NCBI GenBank assembly: GCA_024195585.1
Contig: SWBL01000298.1
Location: 1 to 64,000 of the forward strand
Direction of reading: 5' to 3'
DNA length: 64,000 nt
Source: Aureobasidium sp. EXF-3400
Taxonomy: Eukaryota; Ascomycota; Dothideomycetes; Dothideales; Saccotheciaceae
The notes beneath the pieces were generated by a model. That model saw only the letters and a program-made list of their open reading frames with translations, was not told where the DNA came from and did not search any database. The translations under genes were made by a program, and so were the position numbers. Shown piece after piece: positions 31,346 to 44,400 of this stretch. How positions within the stretch are numbered: position 1 is the first letter of the stretch; every line of letters begins with the position of its first letter.

Positions 31346-32491
31346 ATGGCTTCAGAGACGTCGCCAGGGACGGCGGCGTCTACAACATCCGACACATTAG
31401 CAAGTTGGGTCACCGAGTATCGTATGGAGAATGGTCGTCGATATCATGCTTACCAAGAAGGCAGCTATTGGGTAGGTCAATCCTAGCTTTGTACAACCCG
31501 CCCCGAAAAATTAACATCTCCAGGGCCCCAATGACGAACAATCCTGCGAGGGCGAAAATCTGTCGCATACCATGTATACCATGACTCTTGGCGGAGAGCT
31601 GCATTTGGCGCCTATCGAAGCTCCGCGAGAAATCCTGGATGTTGGGACTGGCACGGGCATCTGGGCAATCCAAATGGCCGATAAGTTTCCCGAGGCCCAA
31701 GTCACCGGGACCGATCTATCACCCATACAGCCGGAACTTGTCCCCTGTAACTGTGTGTTTGAAATTGACGATGTGTCATTGGACTGGACCTGGGAGGAAA
31801 ATCAACTTGATTATGTTCATGCTCGTGAGATGATGGGCTCCATCAAGGATTGGGAATTGTTCTGCAGCGAAGCCCTGAGATGCATTGCACCTGGTGGCTA
31901 CATCGAGATCATGGAACACTCCACCTGGCCGGTATGGCGCTTCCTTCATTGGTGGTCGCCAATTCGTCGGCTGACAACATACTCATAGGTTAGTGACGAT
32001 GACTCGTTAGGCCCCGATCACTTCTTCAATACCTGGGGCCAAACCATCAGCGACATCTCCGAAAAATGGGGCAAGACCTTCGACACTTGGAAAGAGAGCA
32101 AAGCTCTGCTGGAGAAGGTTGGATTTGTCGATATTGTCGAGAAACGCTTCAAGTGGCCAATGAATGGCTGGTCCAGCGATCCAGCACTCAAAAAGCTTGG
32201 AGAGCTCAATCAGATGCGTGTGACGGAACATATCCAGGGCTTCACCCTGCGATTGCTGACCGGTGCAGGCGAGGTTAGTACACATGAGATTTCGCAAGAC
32301 CGCTCAAGCTGACGATCACTCCAGTGGCCGCTACCACGCGCTCACGTCTTCTTGGCCGAGATGAGAAATGCGCTCAAAGACACCGATTGCCATGCATACC
32401 AGGACGTGTAAGATCTACGAAACTCATGCTCCACCTGACATAGATCTGACACTTACATAGGAGCGTTGTGTATGGTAGAAAACCATCTTGA
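31346..32491 (+). CDS. LaeA-like SAM-dependent methyltransferase
   Basis: The exons are 31346-31471, 31524-31931, 31989-32273, 32325-32407 and 32461-32491 (31 nt), giving 310 aa. Introns are 51-57 nt. The N-terminal WVTEYRMENGRRYHAYQEGSYW and the SAM motif I ILDVGTGTGIWAIQMADKFP (about residues 79-98) are typical of the fungal LaeA/TAM-like methyltransferase family. HAREMMGSIKDW and the C-terminal VVYGRKPS are family blocks as well. Many paralogs exist per genome, and most have no known substrate. The final exon is required to reach VVYGRKPS; without it the frame stops after the donor. The gene stands alone at the border of a gene-poor region, with no biosynthetic cluster beside it. Confidence 0.8.
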
Positions 32492-35400
32492 TCCCTCGAG
32501 AGGTTGACCCTCTCCGAAAGATATACAACACAGTCGAACAAACCTGAGGAATACCTTCGTAACCTTCGTAGATGCCTATCGCCCTCACGATCGTCTGGTA
32601 TCCACAAGGCTCAGCTGGTTCGAGTATGCACCAAGTGCAAACCACGACTCGAAGATCAGAGCATTTGGTCAGACATACAGCAGCATGACTCTGATATGCC
32701 GCTCGTTGCATGGCACATGCCATAAGGAATTCGACCGACCCGGACACCATCGAGATGACCATCTACGACCAAGCTGCTTCTCCTGATTATGGTAGCTAGA
32801 TCCGATTGATGGCTCCGCTCTCTTATGATCACCGACCGGATCTCACGGCCTGGTAGAGTCATGTAGAGAAGCATTGGTTCCGTGACGAGGACCCCCACTC
32901 TTCGTGTACTCTGGTCATATAATGTCCGAGGATATATCATTACAACGATGTAACAGCTGCTGCAAGGTCATCATGTCAGCATGACACGACTGTTTCCGAT
33001 CCCGAGGCGCAGCTCACGACCAACAGTCATCATGCTTGGACAGCATGATATCGGAATGGCATACCTTGAACCATTGCTGGTAATAAGTCTCACCATCTCA
33101 TGCTCTGCGAGCGTAGTCCGTCATGTGTGAATCATTTCCAGTCCTTATCGAGCGAGAGCATATACCTTCAGCATTGGAGTGAGTCCATCCAACCGAGCCC
33201 CACGGTTGAAGCATGTCTCAGTATTTGTGTGTACGTACACATCTCCCGAGACACGACCGTTCAATCTGTGAATCTGCCTGCCTCAGGTCCAGGTCGCATG
33301 GAATGGCTCACCCGCTCGTATCCAGTCTTGAGAATGCCCTGCGTTCAGGCATGGATGACACCTGGCTGTCAGCTACGGCGTGTCCGGAGGTCCAGCTCGA
33401 ACAAGAGCCTCAACAGTTTGTATGCTTGGAAGATACGGACGTAGTGATATTCAGGTGAAAGCGGAAATTTTGTTATGGGAGAAGGCTGGCGACCAGCGCG
33501 CTTCCTCGCGGCTACAACTGCCTTGCACCAGGGCGGTTTGAAAAGCACGGATCAAAAAAGACCGAGGTGGCTGCAGTACGGTGTACCAGCGTCGTTGGAG
33601 AAAAACAAAAAACAGCCAGACCACCGGTAAAGGGATTCTCTAGGTGGCACGACGGGGAGGAGGTTGGAAGAAAGGCGTTTCGACGCTGTTCGTTGTACTG
33701 TACCTGTGTAGTGGCTGGTGGCTTGACGAGAATGTGCCGAAGGAGAAGGGGCAGCATCTTGCAGAATCGGAGATGCATCAGCAATCCAAGATCCGCTGTA
33801 GCTGCCTGTCCAATGCCCAATTGCTTGATCTTGGTTCTTGGTTCTTGGTACCCGTTCGAGGTCTTACTGCATTGCCAAAGTCTAGCCGCGTCAGGAAGCT
33901 CGGAGTCCCCTCAACTCCTGTCTTCAGTATCTGTCGCGTTTCCGGCTATGACCTACTCCGTATGTTGCATGTTGTAATACGTCAGCGTCTCTCGAATTTG
34001 CATGGTAAAAGCAGTGTCGAATTGAGCGTCGGCATATTCAGGCTTGTTGCAACGGAGATTGATCCAAACATTCAGACATGCTTCGATATCTACGTTTTGT
34101 ATCCGATTCAAGACCACAACCACAGATTGGAAAGTATGATCATCAGATGAAAGTTGAGTCGAACGCCCGGTCGCTTCGACATGGCATCTTTCCACACGGT
34201 CACGAAATCTAGGCCTACAGCTTCCATGGGGCCACGCCAGAGTCGACAAGACACGTTCCTCACCGGACCACACCCCACAAGCCCTAGGTTTTGGGAGACC
34301 CAGCAACCGAAAGTCAATTGCTCGCCAGCGGAAAGCAATGTACTCGAGTACTCATCGAGTATATCTGACTGCGTTGGTCGCTGCAGTTGTCCCTTGAGCA
34401 CACGGCCAGCATAGCGATTATCAATGGCTCAATACTCCATGTTTTCCCTCACAGCCATAGGATGATGGGGACAAACTTCGGCCAATATGCTGAGAGGCAC
34501 GATCAGGCATGCATGCATACTTGGGCCAAAGAACAAACTGTAGGTGATGTATAATGAGTGCTCGTCACGACTTAAGACCTAAGATGTATTTGCATATGCA
34601 TGCTTGAGGATAAATCCCAGCTAAAATACTCAATAACAGGGTTCACTGATCGGTACGGCTGAGTACGGGTTTGCTTGCTCGTATCCGAACAGAGGAAATG
34701 GTCCATACCGTCTCACCTCTATCGAGTCATATAGTCTGGTCGGTGTATGAGATTCAACTTACTCGGCACTGAATCGTGATCTTGAATCAAAGCATCATCT
34801 GATTCGCAGCTTACTCGTTGTACAGTATGACCTCAAAGGAGAAGACTTTTGGTTTGCAGGTCGGGGCCGTTGCGATCTGGAGCACTTGTTACAAGTGCCT
34901 GGAATCGCAGCAGAACTTCGCGTGGCAGCCATGAATGTGGGGAAGCCACAGAGTGGCAGGCAGGGAATGGAGAAGATGGCGGACCGACGAAGAGTAGAGT
35001 TGACGCCAGCGAGATCCAAGCTGATGGAAGGACTTGGTGCTGTTGCGCGCCGAGAAAAGTCAACAGAGTCATCGGCTCGTCGGGGCCTGCCGATGCAGAT
35101 ACCACGATCAAGCTTCGGAATAACACTGTTTGTTCTAAATTAGCCCTGAAGCGTTGGGTGGAATGCTTTTCGGCGTCGCCGAGCAGAAGTGCATGGTGCC
35201 GAAGTCCAACAGGGTGCAGCGCGAAAGCAAAAAAGCTCCGGTAGTGGCGTATGGGGAACTACCAGAGGCGTGACTTTGGAGAAACGACTCAGGTAAAATC
35301 GTGCGCCTCATCCGAGCAGGTGGAATTGGGCGATCACACAGATTACTCTGTAGGCGAACGCGTTTACCGCTGCTTTGCCTGCCAGAACACGATACCGAAA

Positions 35401-37080
35401 TTGACGAAGGATTCTGGCGAAACAAATCATATGCGCGACGAACCTAGTGAACCATATTCCACGAGAAGTCGGAGTAAAAAGAGATTTGAGTCGAGCCTAG
35501 ACTCGGTAACTAAATACCTGCCTAAGTGTTCAAGGTCAGGTTTCGCTTAACGGATGGTTCTATTGGCCGGATCCTTTGTCTCAAACTGTCCATCTAACAT
35601 TACCCAGCATGCGACTTACGAGCTGCAAAGAGGAACGTAGGTGGTTTGGAGACAGCATCAGAATCGCGATGCGTGGTACGTTTAGATGGCTGAGGCAGGT
35701 GGCTCTGCGACCACGTCGCCGTTGGCAAAAGACTTGCGCGTGCGAGCAACGTAGAAACGAGAGCTTCGCCGAACTCGTGAGCGGCAGAATTCAGAAAGGG
35801 TTCACGCACACCGTGCACCCATTTTAGCGTCGACCTCGGGAAGGATGCATTCTCCAGACGCCATGCCGCTTATGTCAAGAGTCGCATCCACTGTGATCAT
35901 GATGATCATCCAGCCCCCCACCTCATAGTGGCTTCAGGAAGCTTGCATGCATAACGATTGACAACAGGGTGCTTTTGTTGCTCTCCAAGGCATGCACGTC
36001 TCCTGCAAATGTGACTACTGCATCCTGGAACCCGAACAGCTGGGTCTTATGATGTGAGCAACGTCTTCTTGACCACTGATCAACGAAGCACTGGGTCTCA
36101 TACTGCAGAGACTCCATCGTGCGGTCGTCACCGCGTGAACCGTTATTGATCCGTTATAGGCAAAGCTTCATATCAGTAGACAAGAATCGAGATGGACCAA
36201 TCGTGCAGCGCCTGAATGTCGCGCGAAACAGCCGGCAAAACCTGTGTCGATTCACATCACCATGTACAGTATCGTGTTGGCGGCCACGTGAGCCCAAGAT
36301 CATAATTAGCTCTGCTTATCGAATCTCGCGAGGTCATCAAACACGACCGAGGGCTTGGTTCGTAGAGATCAATCAGAAGATTTTGCACGACATGGGGCAG
36401 GCGTTGGTGCTGATCCGGGCGGAGAGACCGACAGTGACCCGCTACGGATTCCACCCTGCAGCGTGAACAGAGCACATCATCTGTGGACAACAACGTGGGT
36501 TGTTGCGAGAGACGATTGAGTTTCAAAAGGTCTGCACTTGCTGATCGTGCCTCTGTCGAGTGCTTTCATCAAGATTGATACTGTATAGTTAGACGAGAAG
36601 TAGGCGGAAGCACCAGTTTCTGCTGACCAGTGTGCTTGTCCCCGCACTGCGCACATGGTCATTTAATGCCGGCTGTTCACCAACGCAACCATATCTGCAT
36701 GCAGGCACAGCACTTGATCAGTGTGAGAGCCTCGTGTGTGCACTCATGCCACGAGCATGACCAGTGGTAGCTCTCTGTAAGCAGTTTCTTGAAGCGACGA
36801 GGTTCAGGCAAGGCACATTTTGGGGAAGGTCGCTTTGCTTTGGGCAAAGAGAGGAGACATGGCCTGTCCGTTTTGTGCCGCCCGCACGCTTGGATTGGAT
36901 CTGCAGGTCGGCGCTTATCACACTGGCGGCCGCCCTAATGAAACGCGAGGGCCTGGTTGGTCGTGTCTCGGTCGGAGGAGTTGGGCGCGCAAGCGATGGT
37001 GGTGTCTACCGTAAATCGCAAGCCCGTCCCGCAGCAACGTCCCGAGAGTCCAAGTCGGTCTAGTCCCTAGGGCGAGTCAC
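32492..37080. other. Gene-poor region, no recognisable gene
   Basis: All open stretches here are short (up to about 168 codons), mutually overlapping and lack family-like content. I find no transposase, reverse transcriptase or LTR signature by eye and no complete hairpin repeat. It may contain lineage-specific genes split by introns, or decayed sequence. Confidence 0.45.
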
Positions 37081-38567
37081 CCTGTTTGTTCACAGACCAC
37101 GTCGTTGCTTTCACTTTCACTTTTTGCGAGAAACTTGGTTAGCGGCCGCTTCCAAATACTGTTTTTCGCGCAGACAGCTGAGGACAGGGAAGGATGGGAT
37201 GCTGCATGGTTTGATGAGGGTGTGAGATGGGCAGCGACAAAGGGGGGGAGGGACATGCAACGCAAAATAGGGCCTCGTGCAGTCTGCGGCCAGACGCATC
37301 TTCCCTGGAGCGGAGTCGCATCGGCAGCTGAAGCAGAAGCAGCAGCAGCAGGGTACAGGATCGAAGATGGAAGAAGAAAAGACGGTGGTCGCGGAAGGAT
37401 TATTGCCTAGCTGTCAGGTGCATCAGAGCGGTTAGTGCAGCGCGGAGCAGAGTGGACGCGGGCGGTGGAGAGGCTCTTTTGCTCTCAGGCTCGACGACTC
37501 TGCACCCACCCTCTTGTCCTAGACTCGATCGAGACGCCTCGCGCTCGCGCATGGATCTCGTCTAGCGCTAGCGGCCTCTCAGACAGCGCACTAGTCGTTT
37601 AGATTGCCGTGCATGTTCACCTCGCTGCTGCTGGCCAGCCCTCGAGGTCCGCCATCCGTTCTCTAAAAGCGCCAGGGCACCTAAGCTTAACAAAGGATCG
37701 CCTCTCCTCGCACGCCTTCAAAGACGTCTGTCTGTTTGCCCTACGCGTGCGCGACTCGTCCCTCGTCCTCAAAGCACCTCGAAGCAGAAGCAGCATCAAA
37801 GCACTTCTTTGTCTCGACGCCCTTCGTTCGTGTGCTTCTTGCTCTCTGCTCGCTGCTCGCTGCCCTCCCTTTGCTCGACTCTGGCCTTCGCTCCCCATTC
37901 CACCCACAAGCCCCTGCAAGCCACCTCTCCGCCATCCAAGCAGCTCTCCCAAAACGTGCATTTTCCTTCTAGCTTCACCACAGCCACGTTTGTTGTTCAT
38001 CTTTTGCGAATACCCAATACCGGTGCGACGTGTGCGTGTGACCCTGCCGTCTGCACAACCACATATCCGGGCTCCCAGATCTCTCCCCAGTCGCAGCACG
38101 CTTGATCTCAATGTAAGCCTCTTCCCCCGATCCTGGCCTTGGGTAGCGCCCTTCTGTTGCGCAACACCCGCTGAGACCCTTCTAGTGTCCATTTGGTTTG
38201 ACTCGCAGCAACTCGCGTCACCCTCTGCCTCTCTCTCGACCATCCTTGCTCCATCTGGCCGCCAGCAACGTCAGGCTTCGACACTTTCCGGGTTTCTGGA
38301 ATTGTGCTGCATCAAGGTGATCCGAGAATCCACTCCTCTGGTATCCACTCCGACCATCTCACCACCACCACGGCAAAGCATCTCTCGTTGTTGCCTCAAA
38401 TAACCATCGCAAAGCCATCACGCACGCCCAAGCCTCCATCTCATCTTCTCGGTTGTTCCTTTCCTCAACCGCCGCAGCCTGCATCAGTGCCGGACGCATC
38501 CTCTCACTCTACCGAATAAAGCCTGCCATCCGCCAACGTGGCTGCCAGTCTCTCTCTCACGTCACAT
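37081..38567 (+). promoter_or_regulatory. Promoter and long pyrimidine-rich leader of the FlbC-like gene
   Basis: From about 37.5 kb the plus strand becomes strongly C/T-rich up to the start codon. This keeps both strands open over 200 codons (37609-38403 plus, 37617-38243 minus) without plausible protein content. A GTAAGC donor-like site near 38112 suggests a leader intron. Long leaders with upstream ORFs are common for fungal developmental regulators. Confidence 0.4.
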
Positions 38568-39894
38568 ATGATTCCCGGGTCAGATTCAATGGGTGCTCCC
38601 ACGAGTTTCTCATCTCGTAGACCCAATGCTTCGAACCTTCCCAACTTCGAACTGCCTCCTCCTCAACTGTCGTCGCTGCACCAGAAGTACCACCCTTATG
38701 CTACTGCATCCCAGCCGACTCCCTCGATCCCTTCTAGCTTGACTAGTGTCGGCAACCTTTTGACCCCTCCGAGCGGCATCTCGAGCGACGGTCTCAGCCC
38801 TAACTCATCCAACATGCCGACCGGCAGCTCCCAAGCCAACCAGACGGTACCCCCCTTCACCCCCACTGGTTACATGTGGCCCCCTTCGCATACCGGCACC
38901 ACTCCCTACGGCTTCCAGTCCCACAACAGCCCCAACCAGCGTGGTTTGTTCTCTCCATCTCTAAACTCGATCGTCAAGGGCAACAACTCGCCCCATTCGC
39001 ATGAAAACCTCCCTCCCCCAAACTTCCCAGAGAACCCTTTCCCGACCTCCATGTCCATGTCGGCGCCTGTCAACTTGCCAGCTCTACCCTCTCAATCGTC
39101 CAGCATTGGCTCAGCGATGATGGGCGGCCACACTCCTGTGACCCAACCTTCGCCAGTGAATCACCACGATTCATACGCAAGACCTCCTCCCACGCCAACC
39201 TACTTCAACGGGTCTCAGCACAGCCACAACAGCCAATCAGCATATGGCTACTCTTCTGGACCTTCACCTGTTCAACAGAGCCCCATGAGTGCAGGTGGCC
39301 AGATTCCTCGCATGTCTCCCGCAAATGGACACGGATCTATCCCTCCTCTTCAACCACAAAATGCTCAGTCACCGTACACGCACCAGCGACCATCATACCA
39401 ATACCCTCTGCCAGGTCCGGTATTGTCCAACGTTGGAAACCCGAACAGCCAGCTCGCTTTGGTAGGCGGTATGCCGCCCTCGATGATGCCAGCATACAAC
39501 AGTGGACACGCAGCGCACATGCAGCACATGTACGGCCATCACCCTCAGGCTCAGCCAAACCCTCAGAACGATAGGCCTTTCAAGTGCGATCAGTGTCCTC
39601 AGAGCTTCAACCGTAACCACGATTTGAAGAGACACAAGCGCATCCATTTGGCAGTCAAGCCATTTCCCTGTGGACACTGCGACAAGAGCTTCTCCAGAAA
39701 GGACGCCCTAAAGGTAAGCGTTTGTCCCGACTTGTTTCGTCGAATGTTAGCTAATTCTCAAACAGAGACACATCCTCGTCAAAGGTTGCGGCAAAGCGCC
39801 TACCAACTCTGCAGACGGCGACAGAAAAGATGGCTCAATATCTCCAGCTATGAAGAGTGAGAACTCGAGCCCTACTGTCTCCGCCACCGCATGA
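38568..39894 (+). CDS. flbC: C2H2 zinc-finger transcription factor, FlbC-like
   Basis: The exons are 38568-39713 and 39766-39894 (52-nt intron), giving 424 aa. A Pro/Ser/Asn-rich N-terminal activation-type region of about 335 residues precedes two zinc fingers. Finger 1 is FKCDQCPQSFNRNHDLKRH (C340, C343, H356, H360). Finger 2 is FPCGHCDKSFSRKDALKRH, completed across the intron with an atypical final Cys (C2HC, KRHILVKGC). This finger pair matches, from memory, the Aspergillus FlbC factor, an activator of conidiation upstream of brlA. The frame extends ten codons 5' from a GTG; the first ATG (MIPGSDSMGAP) is chosen. The C-terminal tail is Ser-rich. Confidence 0.8.
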
Positions 39895-41480
39895 GACTAC
39901 TCGAGCGACGACACCTCAACATCAACAACAACGATAACCTCACGGTGATACCCTTTTGTTATTGTATTACTTGTCGTATATACTTACGCTGTTACGGACC
40001 GGAAAGCATGCATGTGGTTTTTTCTTTCTTTTCTTCTTCTTTTCTTCTCACTTTCTGTCTATCACGAAGGCGTGTCGCAGAGGATCACGGAACCGTCTTA
40101 GGGCTACATCCTCACAGGGCGTTTGACGAGCTGGCATGTTGCTGGAATTTGCGACTTTACGGACTTTAGTCCCTTGGTTTTTGCTTTTATGTTTTTGGAT
40201 ACCTATTTCGATTCTGGTGGTGGGCTATTAGGGGGTTTTAGCTACGGATGGAAGGACATAAACCCTTCCCCCTTTTCTCACAATAAAGCTACACATTTCT
40301 GCTCTTTACATTCGTATCAACCAGCTTTCCGTGAAATTCATTATCTAGGCGTGCATCATTACATGCAGAGAGATTCATCAAGGCAGGCAGCGCTGATGAT
40401 ATGCATGCCACGTGCTTTGGCTATCTTTATCTAGACTTGGCATTTCCCCAGCTCGAAGCTCTTGCTTTCTCCAGAGCTTTTTCTTTCCTTCCGACAAACA
40501 CACTCACCGCCGGAACTGCTCTCTGAACGAATGGCAGATCTATATCAGTCAAAGCAGGAGGTCATCCCCTGTGGCAGCAATTCTCCCTTTGTCTCATTCG
40601 ACTCGATGCTTTCGATAGCTAAATCAGGGGGATGCGCAACGTTTTTGCATGTCAGGGGGTCTGACGGTTGAAACTTGACATGAAGTTGGAGAAGGCAAGA
40701 TGACGATGGCACGCCTTGAGTACCGAAAAGACGTCGCAAGCTGTGTTGATGTGCATACAATGTAAACAGTGTAGACGCTGAAAGAAAGACACTGACAGTA
40801 ATGTCTTGGTAAAAGAAGAAGCTCCTTTGAATGTGTCGCGCAGTGTAAGTCTGAACTGTTTGTCGAATTGCAGCGAGCAGGAGGTCAACGTCGTCGCGCA
40901 CCGTTGCATTCCTAGCCTTTGGCACCAAAACATTTACAGTAATCATCATCTCTGCCAACAACAAACAGCCCTCCTGATTCTGTCATTCCGTTCCCCTCGT
41001 CTCGGCACAGTGCTTCTTGCCTACTTGTTAATCGCTGACAAAGGCTGCCGTTGGTGTCGATTGACGATTTCGCCGTCTCGTGGTGGTTCCTTCCTTCTGC
41101 ATCACCTTGTACCTTGTCCCTGCTTATCGACTCACGCCCACCTTCCTTCCTTTCCTGTTGCGCCCGCGTAAACTCGCTCGCGCCCGACTATCCTTCATCG
41201 ACTCTATAGATACATCACTCATTTGTCTTTATCACGCCGCCAGCACAACCACCTCGCTCTTTACCCGCCCTGCATCTTAGTACGCCGGCCAATGCATAAT
41301 TAATCACGCTCGTTTTCTCTTGATTCGACTTTCAGAGCAGGTCCCGGATCCATTGGCTAGTCTGTTGCTATCAGCCACGAGTGTTTGGATTGCAAAACAG
41401 TATACCATCAGCGCACATTTACGAGGCACTTGACAAGCAATCAAGATTACACGACTTAACCACAACAAACCTCCGCCGTC
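39895..41480. other. Intergenic; 3' flank of the FlbC-like gene and leader of the kinase
   Basis: No gene is supported. The last 450 bp are C/T-rich, as expected for the kinase leader. Confidence 0.4.
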
Positions 41481-44400
41481 ATGGCCGATCACCATCGCCG
41501 TCAGCCTCGGCCATCAACCAGGCGAGAGGTACTAGGACCTGGCGAGTCTCGCGCCAACGTCGACTCGTCCGCACGAAGAAGCACACGATCCTCGAAGGCC
41601 CCCGAAGTGTCTTCGCCCACATCGCTCCCTCACAACACGTCGCTTGTCGCCAATGGCAGCTTGGATGTACGCACAAGCAGTCCCACTGCCTCATCACCGC
41701 GCCAGGCGCGCCTCTCTTCAGCTGCACCCGAGTCACAGCGAGCCAGCAAGCGCTACTCAGAGATATCAAACTGTACAACCGCCTCAGGGTCGGGTCGCAA
41801 GAGCTTTGTTGGTCGATGGCAACTCGGAAAGACAATCGGCCAGGGCGGTTGCTCTACTGTTCGCCTGGTCAGACACAAGGATACTGGGCAGATTGGTGCC
41901 GCAAAGATCATTTCCAGGAAGATGGCCGAGACAGTTCGTGCTCAAAGCTTAGCCAACCTAGCAGAGATGCCCGACAAGTCACTGCAGGATCTTGTTGCCG
42001 CCGGCAAGGCTATGCCACCCCCACCCCCGGGTCTCTTGCGTGAAATTGCCATCATGAAACTACTCGATCACCCCAACATTGTTCGGCTGTACGATGTCTG
42101 GGAGAACCACAACGAGCTTTACCTGATCATGGAATATGTCGAGGGCGGAGAGCTCTTCCACTACATTGAAGAATGTCGCGGGCTTGGAGAAGGAGAAAGT
42201 GTCTACATCTTCCGCCAAATCGTTGCCGCACTGCTTTACTGCCACCGCATGCACATTCATCACAGAGATCTCAAGCCTGAGAACATTCTGCTGGACCGCG
42301 AGAACATCCAAGTCAAGCTGGTCGATTTCGGCATGGCCGCTTTGCAGCCAGAGGGAAAGAAACTGACTACGGCATGCGGCAGTCCTCACTACGCGGCACC
42401 TGAAGTCATCAAGAGCAGGCCGTACGATGGTGCGCGAGCAGACGTTTGGAGCTGCGGTGTCATTCTCTATGTCATGCTCACTGGAATGACACCCTTCAAC
42501 TACGACCAAGACAGAAACCTCGGCGTCATGTACAGAGCTATTGCTGAAGCCGACTACTACATGCCTCCAGAGCTCAGTCGCGATGCTCAGGATCTGCTGC
42601 GCAAAATCTTTGTCCCGGACCCTCGTCGTCGTATCACAATGGAACAGATCTGGGAGCACCCTCTGCTTCACAAGTTCGACGAGGAGTGGGGATACACAGG
42701 GCCCCTTGCATCCAAGGAGGCTTGGGTTGGTCCATCTCCAATTCTCGAGGATTGGACTGTGACGCGCGAAGACGAAGTCGACAAGGAAATCCTTCGTAAC
42801 ATGCGTACTCTATGGCACAGTGTGCCCCAATCCGTCCTCGTGAAAAAACTCGTCAGCAATGAACCGAACCAAGAGAAGCTGTTCTACGCCGCTCTTTTGA
42901 AGCACCGCGAAGATCACCTCGAAAACTATCTTGGGGGCGCCGATGCCATCAGCTACTCTGCCAGCGACTACCAACACAACACCAACGAGCTCAAGGACCA
43001 ACCTCCCCTCCCAAACCAGAAGCAGCACTCACAATCTCAATACTCCATTATGAACGACGAGCATCTTCGTACTCCACAAGCCGGTGATGAGAACCTGCCA
43101 TCCGATAACAGTTACGACCCTTACCGATCTTCTCGCTATCAAAATTCGCCGAATGGTACGCCATACACCAAGGTTACTGTTCACCGCAGAGGCGAGAGTA
43201 ACGGAAGCCGTAAAGCCTATATGCAGCACACCCTGCGTCATCCCAATGCACTTCGCGTTGAAATGCTGAAGAAGAATGGTCCCTCAAATTCTAGTTCCAG
43301 TCTGGTGAAGCAAGAGTACAGAAAGTCCATGACACGCTCAGTATCCAAGGCCTCAACCTCTCGCAACTCGGTAGTCAGCTCTGTTTGGCCTAGCAGCCCG
43401 CCTGTGATGCCGAGGACAGTCAGCTCGCACAAACACAAGAGGAAGGTCAGCTTTTCTCACCATCGTAAGAGCTCGCAAGCCGCTGTCAGTACCAGCGCTC
43501 GCTTCACCCCAGAGCTCCAGGCAAAAGCTAGATTCTCACAGCTCATGCATGGAAGCCCGACCCCTGATGCAAACAGCCCCTCTTGTCGTGTGGACAACGC
43601 GATTCGATCTAGGAAAGACAAATCGGTTACGCCTGCTCCTCGCACGCGACCTCGTAAGAACTCGACGGGCGCAGCGAAGACAGACATTCGCAAGGCCAGC
43701 ACTGAGCTCGAACAGGCTTGTGAGGAGGCCTTCAACCGTTGTTCCTTCAGCTCAAGCGTGTTCACAACGGCATCGGCAACTGAGAAGGCTGGTTACGAGA
43801 CTCCTCCATCATCCGTCTCTAAGAGGGATTCTGGTAGCTCAATCAAGGACCACGCCGCACCTCGCCCTCTGCCTGCTCTTCCCACAGATACACCCAATAC
43901 CTTCATCACCCGCACACTTGAAGAAACACGCCACAAGCTTGCAGCACGAAGCGCATCCGAAGGAAATGATGGCTCTGCTAAAATCGAACAAGTCCTGGCC
44001 AACCTTGACAGAATTATGCCTGGTGACAAGCGTGCCGTTTCGGCTCCTGACCACCATGTGATGGACAACAGAGCACCACTGCCAATCATAAGCGAAGAAG
44101 GCAGACCAGAGGGCTCTCATGGGCGTCCTGATACAGCCCACAGATACAGATCTGTCACAGCTCCCGTACAGGAAAGGACGGTCCGCATGGTTCAGCCTTC
44201 ATCACCTGCCACACCAAAGAGTCCATACAACTGGCGTTCAGTAGAAGAGCCGGCCTCAGAGATATCGCAAAACACTGTCATCGACAGGACTCGTCTCACC
44301 GTGCCCACCATCGACCCTCGTATGGTTCGCAAGAAGAGTAGCGACAGTGAAATACCGTTGAGCCAGATCTCTTCTCAAGGATCTCAGGAGGGCGCAGTCA

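Noticed and set aside
31346..32491. Secondary-metabolite cluster around the LaeA-like methyltransferase
   Set aside because: No polyketide synthase, peptide synthetase, terpene cyclase, P450 or transporter gene lies nearby. LaeA-like paralogs are numerous and often stand alone.
37609..38403. Overlapping long ORFs on both strands (264 and 208 codons)
   Set aside because: They result from strong C/T strand bias in the leader of the zinc-finger gene. The products are low-complexity Ser/Pro/Leu or Arg/Glu-rich with no family features, and neither has a better claim than the other.
42060..42671. 203-codon minus-strand ORF
   Set aside because: Antisense to the kinase catalytic domain; a shadow of that coding region.
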